This document shows positions 40,864 to 48,719 of a stretch of DNA of 55,307 nt, in pieces. Positions within the stretch are counted from its first letter, which is position 1. Each line of letters begins with the position of its first letter. A model generated the notes under the pieces. The model did not search any database. It saw only the letters and a program-made list of their open reading frames with translations, and had not been told where the DNA came from. Origin of the DNA: an uncultured Collinsella sp. GTDB taxonomy: Bacteria > Actinomycetota > Coriobacteriia > Coriobacteriales > Coriobacteriaceae. Position numbers and translations under genes: made by a program. Location: NCBI GenBank assembly GCA_900548255.1, contig URKH01000004.1:1-55307 (forward strand). The letters are read 5' to 3'.

Positions 40864-41916
40864 TTAGTGCCTCATAAAGTGGTATTCGATCACATTGCTG
40901 TAGGGGTGACCCGGGCCCACAGTGCCCTGCGGGAACAGCGGCTGGTGTGGTGTGTCGGGGTACATCTCGGCCTCGAGGGCAAAGCCAGCGCCCCAGCCGT
41001 AGTTGGCATCGTCCTTGGCGTGCTCGTCGCCCAGCCAGTTGCCGGTGTAGAGCTGCACGCCCGGGGCGGTGGTGTAGTAGTCCAGCTCACGACCGGTCCA
41101 CATCTCCTCGACGTGCATCGCGCGGCGCAGATTACGTCCGTACTGATAGCCATCGATGCACAGGCAGTGGTCGTAGCCACGGGCCTGCTTAATCTGCGGA
41201 TCGTCGGCCTCCATGCCAGGCGCGACGGGGCGCAACTCGCGAAAGTCAAACGGAGTTCCCTCGACTGGAGCGATCTCGCCGGTGGGGATGTTCTGCTCAT
41301 CGATGGGCAGGTAGTGGGCAGCGTTGGCAACGAAGAAGTGCTCGCAGTCCATGCCGGCGTTATGACCGGCAAGGTTAAAGTACGTGTGGTTGGTCATGGA
41401 CACGTACGTGGCGCGGTCGCTCTCGCAGCCATATTCGATACGGAAGCAGCCGGTGCGCGTCACGGTAAACACGGCCGTAAAGGTGCGGTTACCGGGGAGA
41501 CCCAGCTCGCCATCCTCAAGCGAGGTGGTCATGCGCACGGCGTTGTGGACCTCGTCGAGCTCAACGTCCCACACGCGTTTATGCAGGCCGCGCTCAAGAT
41601 CGCTGTGCAGGTTGTTGGCGCCCTCGTTGGCGGGCATATGCCAGTCCGTGCCATCGATGGTGATCGTGGCACCTGCAGTGCGGTTGGCCACAGGTCCGAT
41701 GGTCGCGCCAAAGCAGGCGGGGTTGTCAAAGTAATCCTCGAGCTTATCGAAGCCCAGCACCACATCGCGCACGTTGCCGGGAATGTCGGGCACATCGATA
41801 CCAAGCACGGTGGCGCCATAGTCCATAATGCGAACGCAGACCTCGGGCCCGTTGAGGGTGTAACGATGAACGGGGGTACCGCACGGCGCGGTACCGAAAA
41901 GCTCGGAAGTGATCAT
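40864..41916 (-). CDS. galM: Aldose 1-epimerase (galactose mutarotase)
   Basis: Interconverts alpha and beta galactose or glucose. The 350-residue product has YTLNGPEVCVRIMDYGATV at the start, the catalytic-His segment NHTYFNLAGH, and a late GNWLGDE region. ATG 41916 has TAGGAA upstream; an in-frame start at 41976 is less likely. It is convergent to the EIIB-like gene and lies just beyond the gat operon terminator, on the same strand, so it could supply a correct anomer to that system. Confidence 0.92.
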   Translation of the reverse strand: MITSELFGTAPCGTPVHRYTLNGPEVCVRIMDYGATVLGIDVPDIPGNVRDVVLGFDKLEDYFDNPACFGATIGPVANRTAGATITIDGTDWHMPANEGANNLHSDLERGLHKRVWDVELDEVHNAVRMTTSLEDGELGLPGNRTFTAVFTVTRTGCFRIEYGCESDRATYVSMTNHTYFNLAGHNAGMDCEHFFVANAAHYLPIDEQNIPTGEIAPVEGTPFDFRELRPVAPGMEADDPQIKQARGYDHCLCIDGYQYGRNLRRAMHVEEMWTGRELDYYTTAPGVQLYTGNWLGDEHAKDDANYGWGAGFALEAEMYPDTPHQPLFPQGTVGPGHPYSNVIEYHFMRH

Positions 41917-42036
41917 TTGGTTCCTAACATCGAGGTATTTCGGACAAACTGTAGCGCGAACAGGCGAGATTATCACTACACCCCACTAAAGCAGGGGGTA
42001 TTTTTCTCAAAAAAGTGATGATTGATTTACTGTGAC

Positions 42037-42075
42037 GAAAAAAAGAAACCCGCCGGGATGCGACGGGTTTCTTCC
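42037..42075 (-). terminator. Terminator of the gat operon
   Basis: On the minus strand GAAACCCGTCG pairs with CGGCGGGTTTC, followed by seven T. Confidence 0.92.
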
Positions 42076-42097
42076 ACAGGGGATATGTGGCAATGAG

Positions 42098-43621
42098 TTA
42101 GGCGTTTGCCTTTGCGGACTCGGCTTCCTTGGCAGCCTTGAGGTCCTCCTCGGTAAACTTGCCGGTGGTGAGCGGCGAGAGGGAGCACTTATCCTGCTTC
42201 GCGTACTCGATGTTACGAGCGATCATCTGCTTGCGATACCAAGCGAAGAGCGCGACGTACACGACGATGGCAACGACAGTGGCGATGATCATGGTCACAT
42301 CGCCCGTGGTCGCCTTGCCCACGAAGAAGGCCAGGAACTTCTCGACGGGTCCTTCCATGGTGGTCTGAGAAATCAGGCCGGTAACGCCATCGGGGAAAGC
42401 GCCAACAGTCTTAGCGGTAAAGGTAACGAAATCGGCGACGAGGGTGCCAGCGCCCAGGAAGACGGGCAGCAGGACAGCGCCAATGACGACCATGCGAATC
42501 ACGCGGCCGCGGGTGACAACGAGCAGTGCCGGCGTCAGACCCATGGCGATGATGCCACCGAGCGGCAGCAGGCCGTTCCAAGTGCCAGTCGGGGAGAAGG
42601 GGAAGGGAACGTTGGCGAGCAGCAGTGCCTCGCCCAGCATGACGGGGGCAAGGATGTTAGCGGCAGCCCAGATCTCGGCGCGGCCGGCGATGAAGGGCCA
42701 GTCGAGGCCGACGTTGAGGGTACGGCCCTGGAGCCACTTGCTGTTGTTGGCAAAGTCGGAGATGCCCTGAGACAGCGGCTCAACGGCTGCGATGAACCAA
42801 GAACCGATCATCGAGAACAGCTCAAGGCAGGTTGCGGCGGTAAAGGCGAGCGTGCAGATCTGCTGCGGGGTCTGGTGCGAAAGAAGGCCGACGAAGACGC
42901 CCAGGTAGATACCAATAGCAAACTTGGAGCCCCAGAAGCCGATCATGTTGTTGAGCTTGGCAGCGTCGAAGTCGTACTTATCGAGGAAGGGGAGCACCTT
43001 GTCGATGATCTTGTTGAGCAGCATGGCCAGCGGATTCATCATGTAGTTCATGTGAGTCGTGGTCATGGGGTTCTCCTCGGGAGCACCCAAAAGATCGTTG
43101 AACGTGGGCTTCATAAGGTCGGAGTTCATGATCTTCATAACGCCGACGAAGACGACGAGCAGCGTGGCGACGACGATGTTGGCGCCAAAGTAGATGCAGG
43201 CAAGGCCGACAAAGGCGAGGTGCCAGACGTCAAAGATGTCGACGTCGATGGTGTTGGTCTTGGCGAGCACGATCATCACGATGTTGACGATGACGAGGAC
43301 CATCAAGAAGTACAGCGTGTAGGGAGAACCCCAGGTGATGGTGGCCAGCGGTGCCCAACCCACGTCGGTAACGGTGAGCTGAAGGCCGGTGGACTCAACG
43401 AACGTCGTCATGGCGCTCGAGAAAGCCGTCGTCAGAATGTTGATGATGGCGCCGATGCCGGTAATGGCGATGCCGAGCTTAAGACCGCCCTCGAGGGCCT
43501 TGGTAAACTTAACTTTGAAGAGAAGGGCAATAACCGTCAAAACGATGGTCATCATAGGGGCTGCGCCAAGGTCGATCAGCGGCTGAAAGACGGCATTAGC
43601 AAACCCGATTACTGCGTCCAT
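42098..43621 (-). CDS. gatC: PTS galactitol-family EIIC component
   Basis: Membrane permease of the galactitol/galactose-type PTS. The 507-residue protein has about ten to twelve hydrophobic segments and starts VIGFANAVFQPLIDLGAAPMM, typical of GatC. Related streptococcal GatABC systems move galactose, yielding galactose-6-phosphate, so galactitol is not certain. It follows gatB after a 121-bp gap that holds a terminator-like hairpin. Confidence 0.9.
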   Translation of the reverse strand: MDAVIGFANAVFQPLIDLGAAPMMTIVLTVIALLFKVKFTKALEGGLKLGIAITGIGAIINILTTAFSSAMTTFVESTGLQLTVTDVGWAPLATITWGSPYTLYFLMVLVIVNIVMIVLAKTNTIDVDIFDVWHLAFVGLACIYFGANIVVATLLVVFVGVMKIMNSDLMKPTFNDLLGAPEENPMTTTHMNYMMNPLAMLLNKIIDKVLPFLDKYDFDAAKLNNMIGFWGSKFAIGIYLGVFVGLLSHQTPQQICTLAFTAATCLELFSMIGSWFIAAVEPLSQGISDFANNSKWLQGRTLNVGLDWPFIAGRAEIWAAANILAPVMLGEALLLANVPFPFSPTGTWNGLLPLGGIIAMGLTPALLVVTRGRVIRMVVIGAVLLPVFLGAGTLVADFVTFTAKTVGAFPDGVTGLISQTTMEGPVEKFLAFFVGKATTGDVTMIIATVVAIVVYVALFAWYRKQMIARNIEYAKQDKCSLSPLTTGKFTEEDLKAAKEAESAKANA

Positions 43622-43672
43622 GTCTCCCTCTTTCCTAAAAGAGAATTTCCTTTTCCGTATGTTGCCTTAAAA

Positions 43673-43706
43673 AAGGAAGATGCCGTTCCCGGTCGTCATC
43701 TTCCTT
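43673..43706 (-). terminator. Terminator-like hairpin inside the gat operon (gatB-gatC gap)
   Basis: On the minus strand AAGGAAGATG pairs with CATCTTCCTT, and six T follow. As gatC lies downstream, some transcripts probably end here, lowering gatC relative to gatA and gatB. Confidence 0.65.
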
Positions 43707-43742
43707 AAAGCCAAAGATTGTGCAGAGCGAAGCTGCAAATGA

Positions 43743-44048
43743 TTAGTTGAGACCCTTTTCCTTGATAATGGCCTCAATCTTGTCGTAAACCGGCTTAGCC
43801 ATAGCAGGCATGCGATAGAGGATCGGGCCGGCGTCGACGATCGGAGTCTTAACCTCAAAGCCAAAATCGGTCTTGGCGATCTGGGCGAAGATGTCGTACT
43901 GAGAGAGCATCTCCTCGTTAACGTCCTTGATCATCACGGCGTCGCAGTGCAGGTTGTAGCCGCGATTCTTGAACTCGGACTCGATGGCGTCCTTGATCTG
44001 ATGGCTGGAGTTAACACCGGCGCCACAAGCTGCGAGAACCTTAATCAT
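43743..44048 (-). CDS. gatB: PTS galactitol-family EIIB component
   Basis: Phosphocarrier with the phosphorylated Cys8 in LAACGAGVNSSH. The 101-residue length is normal (94 in E. coli). GAAAGGAAT precedes the ATG. The gatA stop lies 53 bases upstream. Confidence 0.92.
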   Translation of the reverse strand: MIKVLAACGAGVNSSHQIKDAIESEFKNRGYNLHCDAVMIKDVNEEMLSQYDIFAQIAKTDFGFEVKTPIVDAGPILYRMPAMAKPVYDKIEAIIKEKGLN

Positions 44049-44101
44049 GATGAATTCCTTTCTCTATGCGGGTTATTCCGCGGATTCCTAAGGGTAATTG
44101 G

Positions 44102-44593
44102 CTAGTCGGCAGGAAAGTTGTCGACCAAGAACTGGTAGATGGCCTTGGCGTCGGTCATGGAGAACAGCTCCTTGACGCGATCGGTGCCAAGAGCGTTAAC
44201 GAAGTCCATGATCTTGGCAAGGATGCCCACCTGGGCCTCCTTGTCGTCGTTGAGGATCATAAACAGGAACGAGACGGGGAAGGTCTGCGAGGGGTCGATC
44301 ATGGAGTGCCACTCGACGGGGGTCGTCAGCTTGACGGGGACGATGCGGCGGGTGTGAACGAATTCGACCTCGGTGTGGGGAACGGCAAAGCTGGGCAACT
44401 CGGGGTCGACGACAGACATATCCATGCCGGTGGGGTAGCCCTTTTCGCGCTCGATGATGTTCTCGAGAAACGCGGGCGCCACATAGTTTTTGAGTGACAG
44501 CTTATTGGCGATCTCGGTAAAGACCTCTTCTTGCGTGGTGCGGTCGCAAACAAACACGGTGTCTTCGAAGAACAGATTGCTCTCTGCGGACAT
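44102..44593 (-). CDS. gatA: PTS galactitol-family EIIA component
   Basis: EIIA of the fructose/Ntr fold, 163 residues from ATG 44593 (AAGGAG eight bases upstream). The phosphorylated histidine is His73 in FAVPHTEVEFV. An in-frame start at 44710 would add a segment across the promoter and is rejected. First gene of the gatABC operon. Confidence 0.9.
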   Translation of the reverse strand: MSAESNLFFEDTVFVCDRTTQEEVFTEIANKLSLKNYVAPAFLENIIEREKGYPTGMDMSVVDPELPSFAVPHTEVEFVHTRRIVPVKLTTPVEWHSMIDPSQTFPVSFLFMILNDDKEAQVGILAKIMDFVNALGTDRVKELFSMTDAKAIYQFLVDNFPAD

Positions 44594-44621
44594 GTCTGCA
44601 ACTCCTTCCGTTCCATGCAGA

Positions 44622-44688
44622 TCGAACATGTTCGAATCTGTTTGTTTAAGTTCTCTGTTATTTAAGTCTAAGAGAATTAGTGTGTCAA
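44622..44688 (-). promoter_or_regulatory. gat promoter and palindromic operator
   Basis: On the minus strand TTGACA (44688-44683), a 17-bp spacer and TTAAAT (44665-44660) form a strong promoter. A perfect palindrome TCGAACATGTTCGA lies at 44622-44635, within the transcribed leader. A related TGTTCG...CGAACA arrangement at 44885-44909 lies next to the divergent regulator gene. Confidence 0.75.
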
Positions 44689-44838
44689 TCTGTTTTCTAT
44701 TGTTCGGCAAAGTTCAATTTGCTTTATTGAGGCAACATTGGATTGAAATGATTTTAAAATCGCAGCTTTTTGCCTATGTATAGCTGAAGTTGATGTGTCG
44801 GATACATTCGATATTCAACGTTTGGCGTTTACTATCCT

Positions 44839-44870
44839 ACCGTTCACCGGGAAAAACCGACCGTTTAGGG
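44839..44870 (+). promoter_or_regulatory. Putative LytTR-like site 3
   Basis: ACCGTTCA at 44839 and ACCGTTTA at 44860, 21 bp apart, in the gat/deoR divergent intergenic region. Confidence 0.6.
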
Positions 44871-44930
44871 TGAGTGAGCATAAATGTTCGATTACTATAA
44901 ATGCGAACAAAACCACTCAAAGGAGTAAAA

Positions 44931-45695
44931 ATGATCAAGGCGGAGCGTCAGGATAAGGTTCGTCAGCTGCTCGAGGAACAGGGGACGGTCTCGGTAAAAG
45001 AGATTTCTGATGCGTTAGGTGTCTCGGACATGACGATCCGCCGCGACCTTGAGGAACTTGCGAGCCTAGGCGAGATCGAGCGCGTGCACGGCGGAGCCCG
45101 CAGTGCACAGGGCCGTCCCCACGCTATGCTGCGCCATGAGTATTCGCACAGCGAAAAGCGCACTAAGCATGCCGAGGAAAAGCTGCAGATCGCGCGCCGC
45201 GCTGTGGAGCTTATCGAGGAAGGCTCGACCATCTTCTTGGGTACGGGCACCACGGTTGAGCAGATGGCCTCGATGCTGCCGGCGTTTCGCCTGCGCATTG
45301 TGACCAATTCGCTTTCGGTGTTTAACTTGCTCGAGGCGCGCGAAGACTGCGACCTGTGCCTCGTGGGTGGCATGTATCGCCGCCGCACCGCCGCCTTTGT
45401 GGGGCCCATGGCCGAGGATACCCTGCGCGCGCTGGGAATCGACGCAGCCTATATCGGCGCCAACGGCATTTTGAACGGCGACGTGTCCACGTCTAACATG
45501 GAAGAGGGCCGCATCCAGCAGCTCGCCTTTAGCAAGGCCGACTCGCGCTATCTGATCGCCGACTCCAGCAAGATCGGCAAGCGCGACTTCTACACCTTCT
45601 GCCGCCTGGACAATTTAGACGCCGTGGTGTGCGAACCGGGTATTGCTGATGGAGATCGCGCCGCCATCGAGGAGCACACGCAGGTCATCTGCTAG
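44931..45695 (+). CDS. DeoR-family sugar regulator
   Basis: A 254-residue repressor with an N-terminal helix-turn-helix (RQLLEEQGTVSVKEISDALGVSDMTIRRDLEELA) and a DeoR C-terminal sugar-phosphate sensor (FLGTGTTVEQMASML, IGANGI, ADSSKIG). Divergent from gatABC and likely controls it; AAAGGAG is upstream. The effector may be tagatose-6-phosphate or a galactose phosphate. Confidence 0.92.
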   Translation: MIKAERQDKVRQLLEEQGTVSVKEISDALGVSDMTIRRDLEELASLGEIERVHGGARSAQGRPHAMLRHEYSHSEKRTKHAEEKLQIARRAVELIEEGSTIFLGTGTTVEQMASMLPAFRLRIVTNSLSVFNLLEAREDCDLCLVGGMYRRRTAAFVGPMAEDTLRALGIDAAYIGANGILNGDVSTSNMEEGRIQQLAFSKADSRYLIADSSKIGKRDFYTFCRLDNLDAVVCEPGIADGDRAAIEEHTQVIC

Positions 45696-45794
45696 CTAGC
45701 GATACAGGCGATACTTCTGTCTCCCAGCCGGCGCGGGGATTACCGCTTCACAATGACACGCAAATGCGCTCGGGCCAAGTATTCAGCTTGTGGG

Positions 45795-46100
45795 CTAGAC
45801 CAGGCGGGCGTAGTCCTGTGACTGATGAAAGATATGGGCGATATAGATTGTTTCGTGCTCAAACTTGTATAGACACACGTAGTTGTTGACGGGAAACGAT
45901 CGGTAATTACGTGCCGCCAGCTCTTGCATGTGCGAGAGGGGACGTAAAAGCGGCTGCTCGCGAAGCAGGTCAAGCTGATATTCAAACTCAGCGACAAAAT
46001 TGCCCGCTGCGCGCGGATTCTTGAGGATTTGGGCAAGGTATCCGACGATACTCTCGTACTCATATCGCGCGCTTTTGAGTATTACGACGTTATAGGTCAT
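45795..46100 (-). CDS. RelE/ParE-superfamily toxin
   Basis: A 101-residue toxin-like protein. LKSARYEYESIVGYLAQILKNPRAAGNFVAEFEYQLDLLREQPLLRPL and a late YRSFPVNNYVCLYKFEHETIYIAHIFH have the helix-hairpin then beta-strand order of the fold. It may be an mRNA interferase or a gyrase poison. It overlaps the antitoxin gene by 11 bases, the usual coupling. Confidence 0.85.
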   Translation of the reverse strand: MTYNVVILKSARYEYESIVGYLAQILKNPRAAGNFVAEFEYQLDLLREQPLLRPLSHMQELAARNYRSFPVNNYVCLYKFEHETIYIAHIFHQSQDYARLV

Positions 46101-46356
46101 ATTTGTCTCGTATCGCGGTCGCGAAGGAGTCGTAGTCGCTATAGTCGCCTTGCGATATCTCGTCTTCTGCCAGCATCATACGAGACAGAAGCTTGGCTTT
46201 GGCGATTTCGTCTTGCATGAGGCGATACTGGTCGCTGCTGATGCAGTGCATGGCCTCGTAGCCGTTCTTGGTTACGGTGACGTCGCGCTCGGACTCAACA
46301 AGCGCGGTGAATGTGGCAGTGTCCTTCATGTCTCGGACGGGCACACAGATGGGCAT
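46090..46356 (-). CDS. Phd/YefM-type antitoxin
   Basis: An 88-residue protein starting MPICVPVRDMKDTATF, with the Phd-like N-terminal DNA-binding part (VTVTKNGYEAMHCIS) and a helical, acidic toxin-binding tail. GAAGGAG is upstream of the ATG at 46356. It overlaps the toxin gene and should repress this promoter with the toxin. Confidence 0.85.
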   Translation of the reverse strand: MPICVPVRDMKDTATFTALVESERDVTVTKNGYEAMHCISSDQYRLMQDEIAKAKLLSRMMLAEDEISQGDYSDYDSFATAIRDKYDL

Positions 46357-46423
46357 AAGTATCTCCTTCGCATTGGGACATAATTGTACCACGCCGTATC
46401 GAATAGTCGGCATCGTTGAATTG

Positions 46424-46478
46424 TCTTGATCTGTAACAGATAGACGCCCAAAACCGGGTTTAGTGTTACAGATCGAGA
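46424..46478. repeat. 55-bp palindromic element, copy R0
   Basis: Begins TCTTGATCTGTAACA and ends TGTTACAGATCGAGA, the same 55-bp length and ends as the four tandem copies at 48300-48596. Inner core AAAACCGGGTTT. It lies between the toxin-antitoxin pair and the ATPase gene. Confidence 0.88.
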
Positions 46479-46510
46479 CGGCTCGGCATAGCATCCGTTA
46501 TGCGTAAAGC

Positions 46511-46626
46511 TCGGTATTACTGTATGTCTCAATCATTGCAATGGTCGGTATTTTTGTAGCTATAAGCTCATTTAAAGCTCGGTATTTTTGTATTATTAGA
46601 TATATCTGAAGGTCGGTATTTTTGTA
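46511..46626 (+). repeat. Four 14-bp direct repeats at an exact 34-bp period
   Basis: TCGGTATTTTTGTA starts at 46545, 46579 and 46613, with the variant TCGGTATTACTGTA at 46511. The intervening 20-bp stretches differ from each other. The last repeat ends 32 bp before the ATPase start codon. The roughly 300-bp gap holds only this array and R0. Confidence 0.93.
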
Positions 46627-46658
46627 AACTAGCACGTAAATTATGCTGAGGTGAGATT

Positions 46659-48029
46659 ATGTTTAAACGGAAGGCATATGATCGTCTGCAGGAGTGGAAA
46701 GAACGCTCGCAAGGGCGCACTGCGGTGCTTATTGAGGGTGCAAGACGCGTTGGCAAAACGACGCTCGTCAAGTGCTTCGCGCAAAATGAATACAAGGATT
46801 ATCTGTACATTGACTTTTCGGCTGCTAGCAAAGCCACGCTCGATATATTTCTGAACCATCGTGAAGATGTCGATCTTTTTTTACGCATGCTTCAGCTGCA
46901 GTATGGTAAGGCCCTCGAACCGAGAGAGTCGCTGGTCATTTTTGATGAAGTGCAGCGGTTTCCCATCGCGCGCGAATACATAAAGCATCTTGTAGAAGAC
47001 GGCAGATTTGATTACATCGAGACAGGCTCTCTTGTCTCCATCAAAAAGAATGTCGATAGCATTGTCATACCGTCAGAGGAAGAAAGAATCCCTCTCGAGC
47101 CCCTCGATTTTGAGGAGTATCTTTGGGCGACCGGAAAAGATCTTTATGCAGAAGAGATCCGTAAAGCGCGCGAATCTCGGACCGCGCTTCCGGACGGCGT
47201 TCATGCGACGTGCATGAGATTATTTGATGAGTATATGCTTGTCGGTGGTATGCCTCAGTCGGTCGACTCCTTTGTGGCAGAGAATGATTTTAGAGGATGC
47301 GACAGGGTTAAACGGCAGATTATCGCACTGTACAGGGAGGACATTGCCAAGTTTGGAGGTTCGGACGCTAGACGTGCGCGGGCGGTTTATGACGATATTC
47401 CGGGTCAATTATCTGCGGCAAATAAACGGTTCAAATTTGACAGCTTGGAGAAGGGGTCCCGTTTTGAGACATATGAGTCGGCGTTAATCTGGCTTGAGGA
47501 TGCGCGACTGATTAACCGTTGCTATTTATGCAGTGATCCGAGCGTGGGTTACCGCCTGCACGAGGACGCGTCTTCGCTTAAATGCTATATGGCGGACACG
47601 GGATTGCTCGTGAGCTTGGCGTTTGATGATGGTCCGGACCTTATGGATGTTCATAGAGACATTCAATTTGGAAGAATTTCAATTAATAAAGGAATGCTAA
47701 TCGAGAACATCGTGGCGCAGCAGCTTAAGAGTCTGGGGCATTCGCTTTTTTATTACAGCTGGCAGGAGCCTTCCAAAACAGAGGGGAGTCGGCCCAGAAC
47801 GCGTGAAATTGATTTTCTTGTTTCGCGCGGCTTTGAAGACGCGGCTGGAAAACCGCGGGTCACTCCTGTTGAAGTTAAATCTTCCAAATCGTATTCAACA
47901 ATCTCGCTTGACGATTTCGGCAGACGATTCGAACGACGAGTCGGAGAAGAGATAGTTCTTCACCCAAAACAGCTCAGGGCTGAAGGGCATAGGATATATC
48001 TACCTCTGTATATGACGATCTTTATCTGA
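46659..48029 (+). CDS. AAA ATPase with DUF4143 domain
   Basis: A 456-residue protein. Walker A is EGARRVGKTT (about 26-35) and Walker B is SLVIFDEVQRF. A middle region follows (EEERIPLEPLDFEEYLWATG), typical of AAA_14, then a C-terminal DUF4143 with REIDFLV and TPVEVKSSKS, a PD-(D/E)XK-like arrangement. Function of the family is poorly known; roles in stress or mobile-element defence are guesses. GAGGTGAG is upstream. Codon use is AT-richer than in neighbours, suggesting transfer. It is surrounded by unusual repeats. Confidence 0.92.
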   Translation: MFKRKAYDRLQEWKERSQGRTAVLIEGARRVGKTTLVKCFAQNEYKDYLYIDFSAASKATLDIFLNHREDVDLFLRMLQLQYGKALEPRESLVIFDEVQRFPIAREYIKHLVEDGRFDYIETGSLVSIKKNVDSIVIPSEEERIPLEPLDFEEYLWATGKDLYAEEIRKARESRTALPDGVHATCMRLFDEYMLVGGMPQSVDSFVAENDFRGCDRVKRQIIALYREDIAKFGGSDARRARAVYDDIPGQLSAANKRFKFDSLEKGSRFETYESALIWLEDARLINRCYLCSDPSVGYRLHEDASSLKCYMADTGLLVSLAFDDGPDLMDVHRDIQFGRISINKGMLIENIVAQQLKSLGHSLFYYSWQEPSKTEGSRPRTREIDFLVSRGFEDAAGKPRVTPVEVKSSKSYSTISLDDFGRRFERRVGEEIVLHPKQLRAEGHRIYLPLYMTIFI

Positions 48030-48040
48030 TCGACGGCATG

Positions 48041-48071
48041 CGGTCCTGTGGCTCATTGAACCGCAGGACCG
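48041..48071 (+). terminator. Hairpin after the ATPase gene, possible terminator
   Basis: CGGTCCTGTGG and CCGCAGGACCG pair (one wobble) 12 bases after the stop. No T-run follows. Confidence 0.5.
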
Positions 48072-48299
48072 TGTATCGTTGGGGGTTTATTGTGATAATG
48101 CGCGCAAGCTAAGCCGGGGATCGAGTTTTCGGGATATGTCGGTGAAGTTCCGTCACCGCGGACTGGGTGTCCGTGCGCCCGACGAGGTCGTTGCGTGCCT
48201 AGAAGCCCCGAGCTCCAGAAGCCGTACGCTTGTTTCAGGCGTGCTGGTCGAATGCTCCAGCGTGAAAGACCTACGGGTGTAGCTTGCTCGGCCTGTTTG

Positions 48300-48596
48300 T
48301 CTCGATCTGTAACAGCTAGGACTGAAAAACTCGGCTACGTGTTACAGGTTGAGATTTTTCGGCTAGGTCTAATCTATTCATCTCGATCTGTAACAGGTGG
48401 GGGAGAAATAACCGGCTAACTGTTATAGATTGAGATTGAGGGGATTGGCCTGTGCGTTCATCTAAATCTGTAACAGCTAGACGTCAAAAACCGGTTTTAG
48501 TGTTACAGATTGAGACAATTCGGCCTGGTCAGTCCCTTTCATCTCAATCTGTAACAGTTAGGACCGAAAAACTCGGCTAGATGTTACAGATTGAGA
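48300..48596. repeat. Tandem array of four 55-bp palindromic elements (R1-R4)
   Basis: Units at 48300-48354, 48381-48435, 48461-48515 and 48542-48596 are each exactly 55 bp. They carry 15-bp inverted ends (TCTCRATCTGTAACA / TGTTACAGATTGAGA) and a variable 25-bp core often built around CCGG. Linkers of 25-26 bp also resemble each other (a TCGGC...GGTC...TTCA pattern), so the whole 80-81-bp unit is tandemly repeated. With R0 the genome window has five copies. The region 48030-48719 holds no convincing gene. Confidence 0.92.
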
Positions 48597-48618
48597 CAAA
48601 CGGACCCCGACCCGCTCA

Positions 48619-48667
48619 AAAACAAAAAGGCCGGGGGCGGCGCGCCGTGTGACGTGCCGCCCCCGGC
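48619..48667 (-). terminator. Terminator of lacG
   Basis: GCCGGGGGCGGC and GCCGCCCCCGGC form a perfect 12-bp stem. On the minus strand a CTTTTTGTTTTT run follows. Confidence 0.93.
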
Positions 48668-48719
48668 TGAGGAATGGGGGCAGGTTGTGTGAGCGGGGCA
48701 TCTCGCTAGTCGCAAGGCA

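Noticed and set aside
45696..45794. Possible small gene after deoR
   Set aside because: The 99-bp gap has no reading frame with a ribosome site and no clear terminator.
46511..46626. Mini-CRISPR reading of the 34-bp-period repeats
   Set aside because: The repeat is just 14 bp and no cas genes are present; an operator or iteron fits better.
48079..48282. A 67-codon frame between the ATPase gene and the repeat array
   Set aside because: No ribosome site, biased composition and no recognisable feature.
48300..48596. CRISPR array reading of the 55-bp repeats
   Set aside because: Units are palindromic and only moderately conserved, linkers resemble each other, and no cas gene is nearby.
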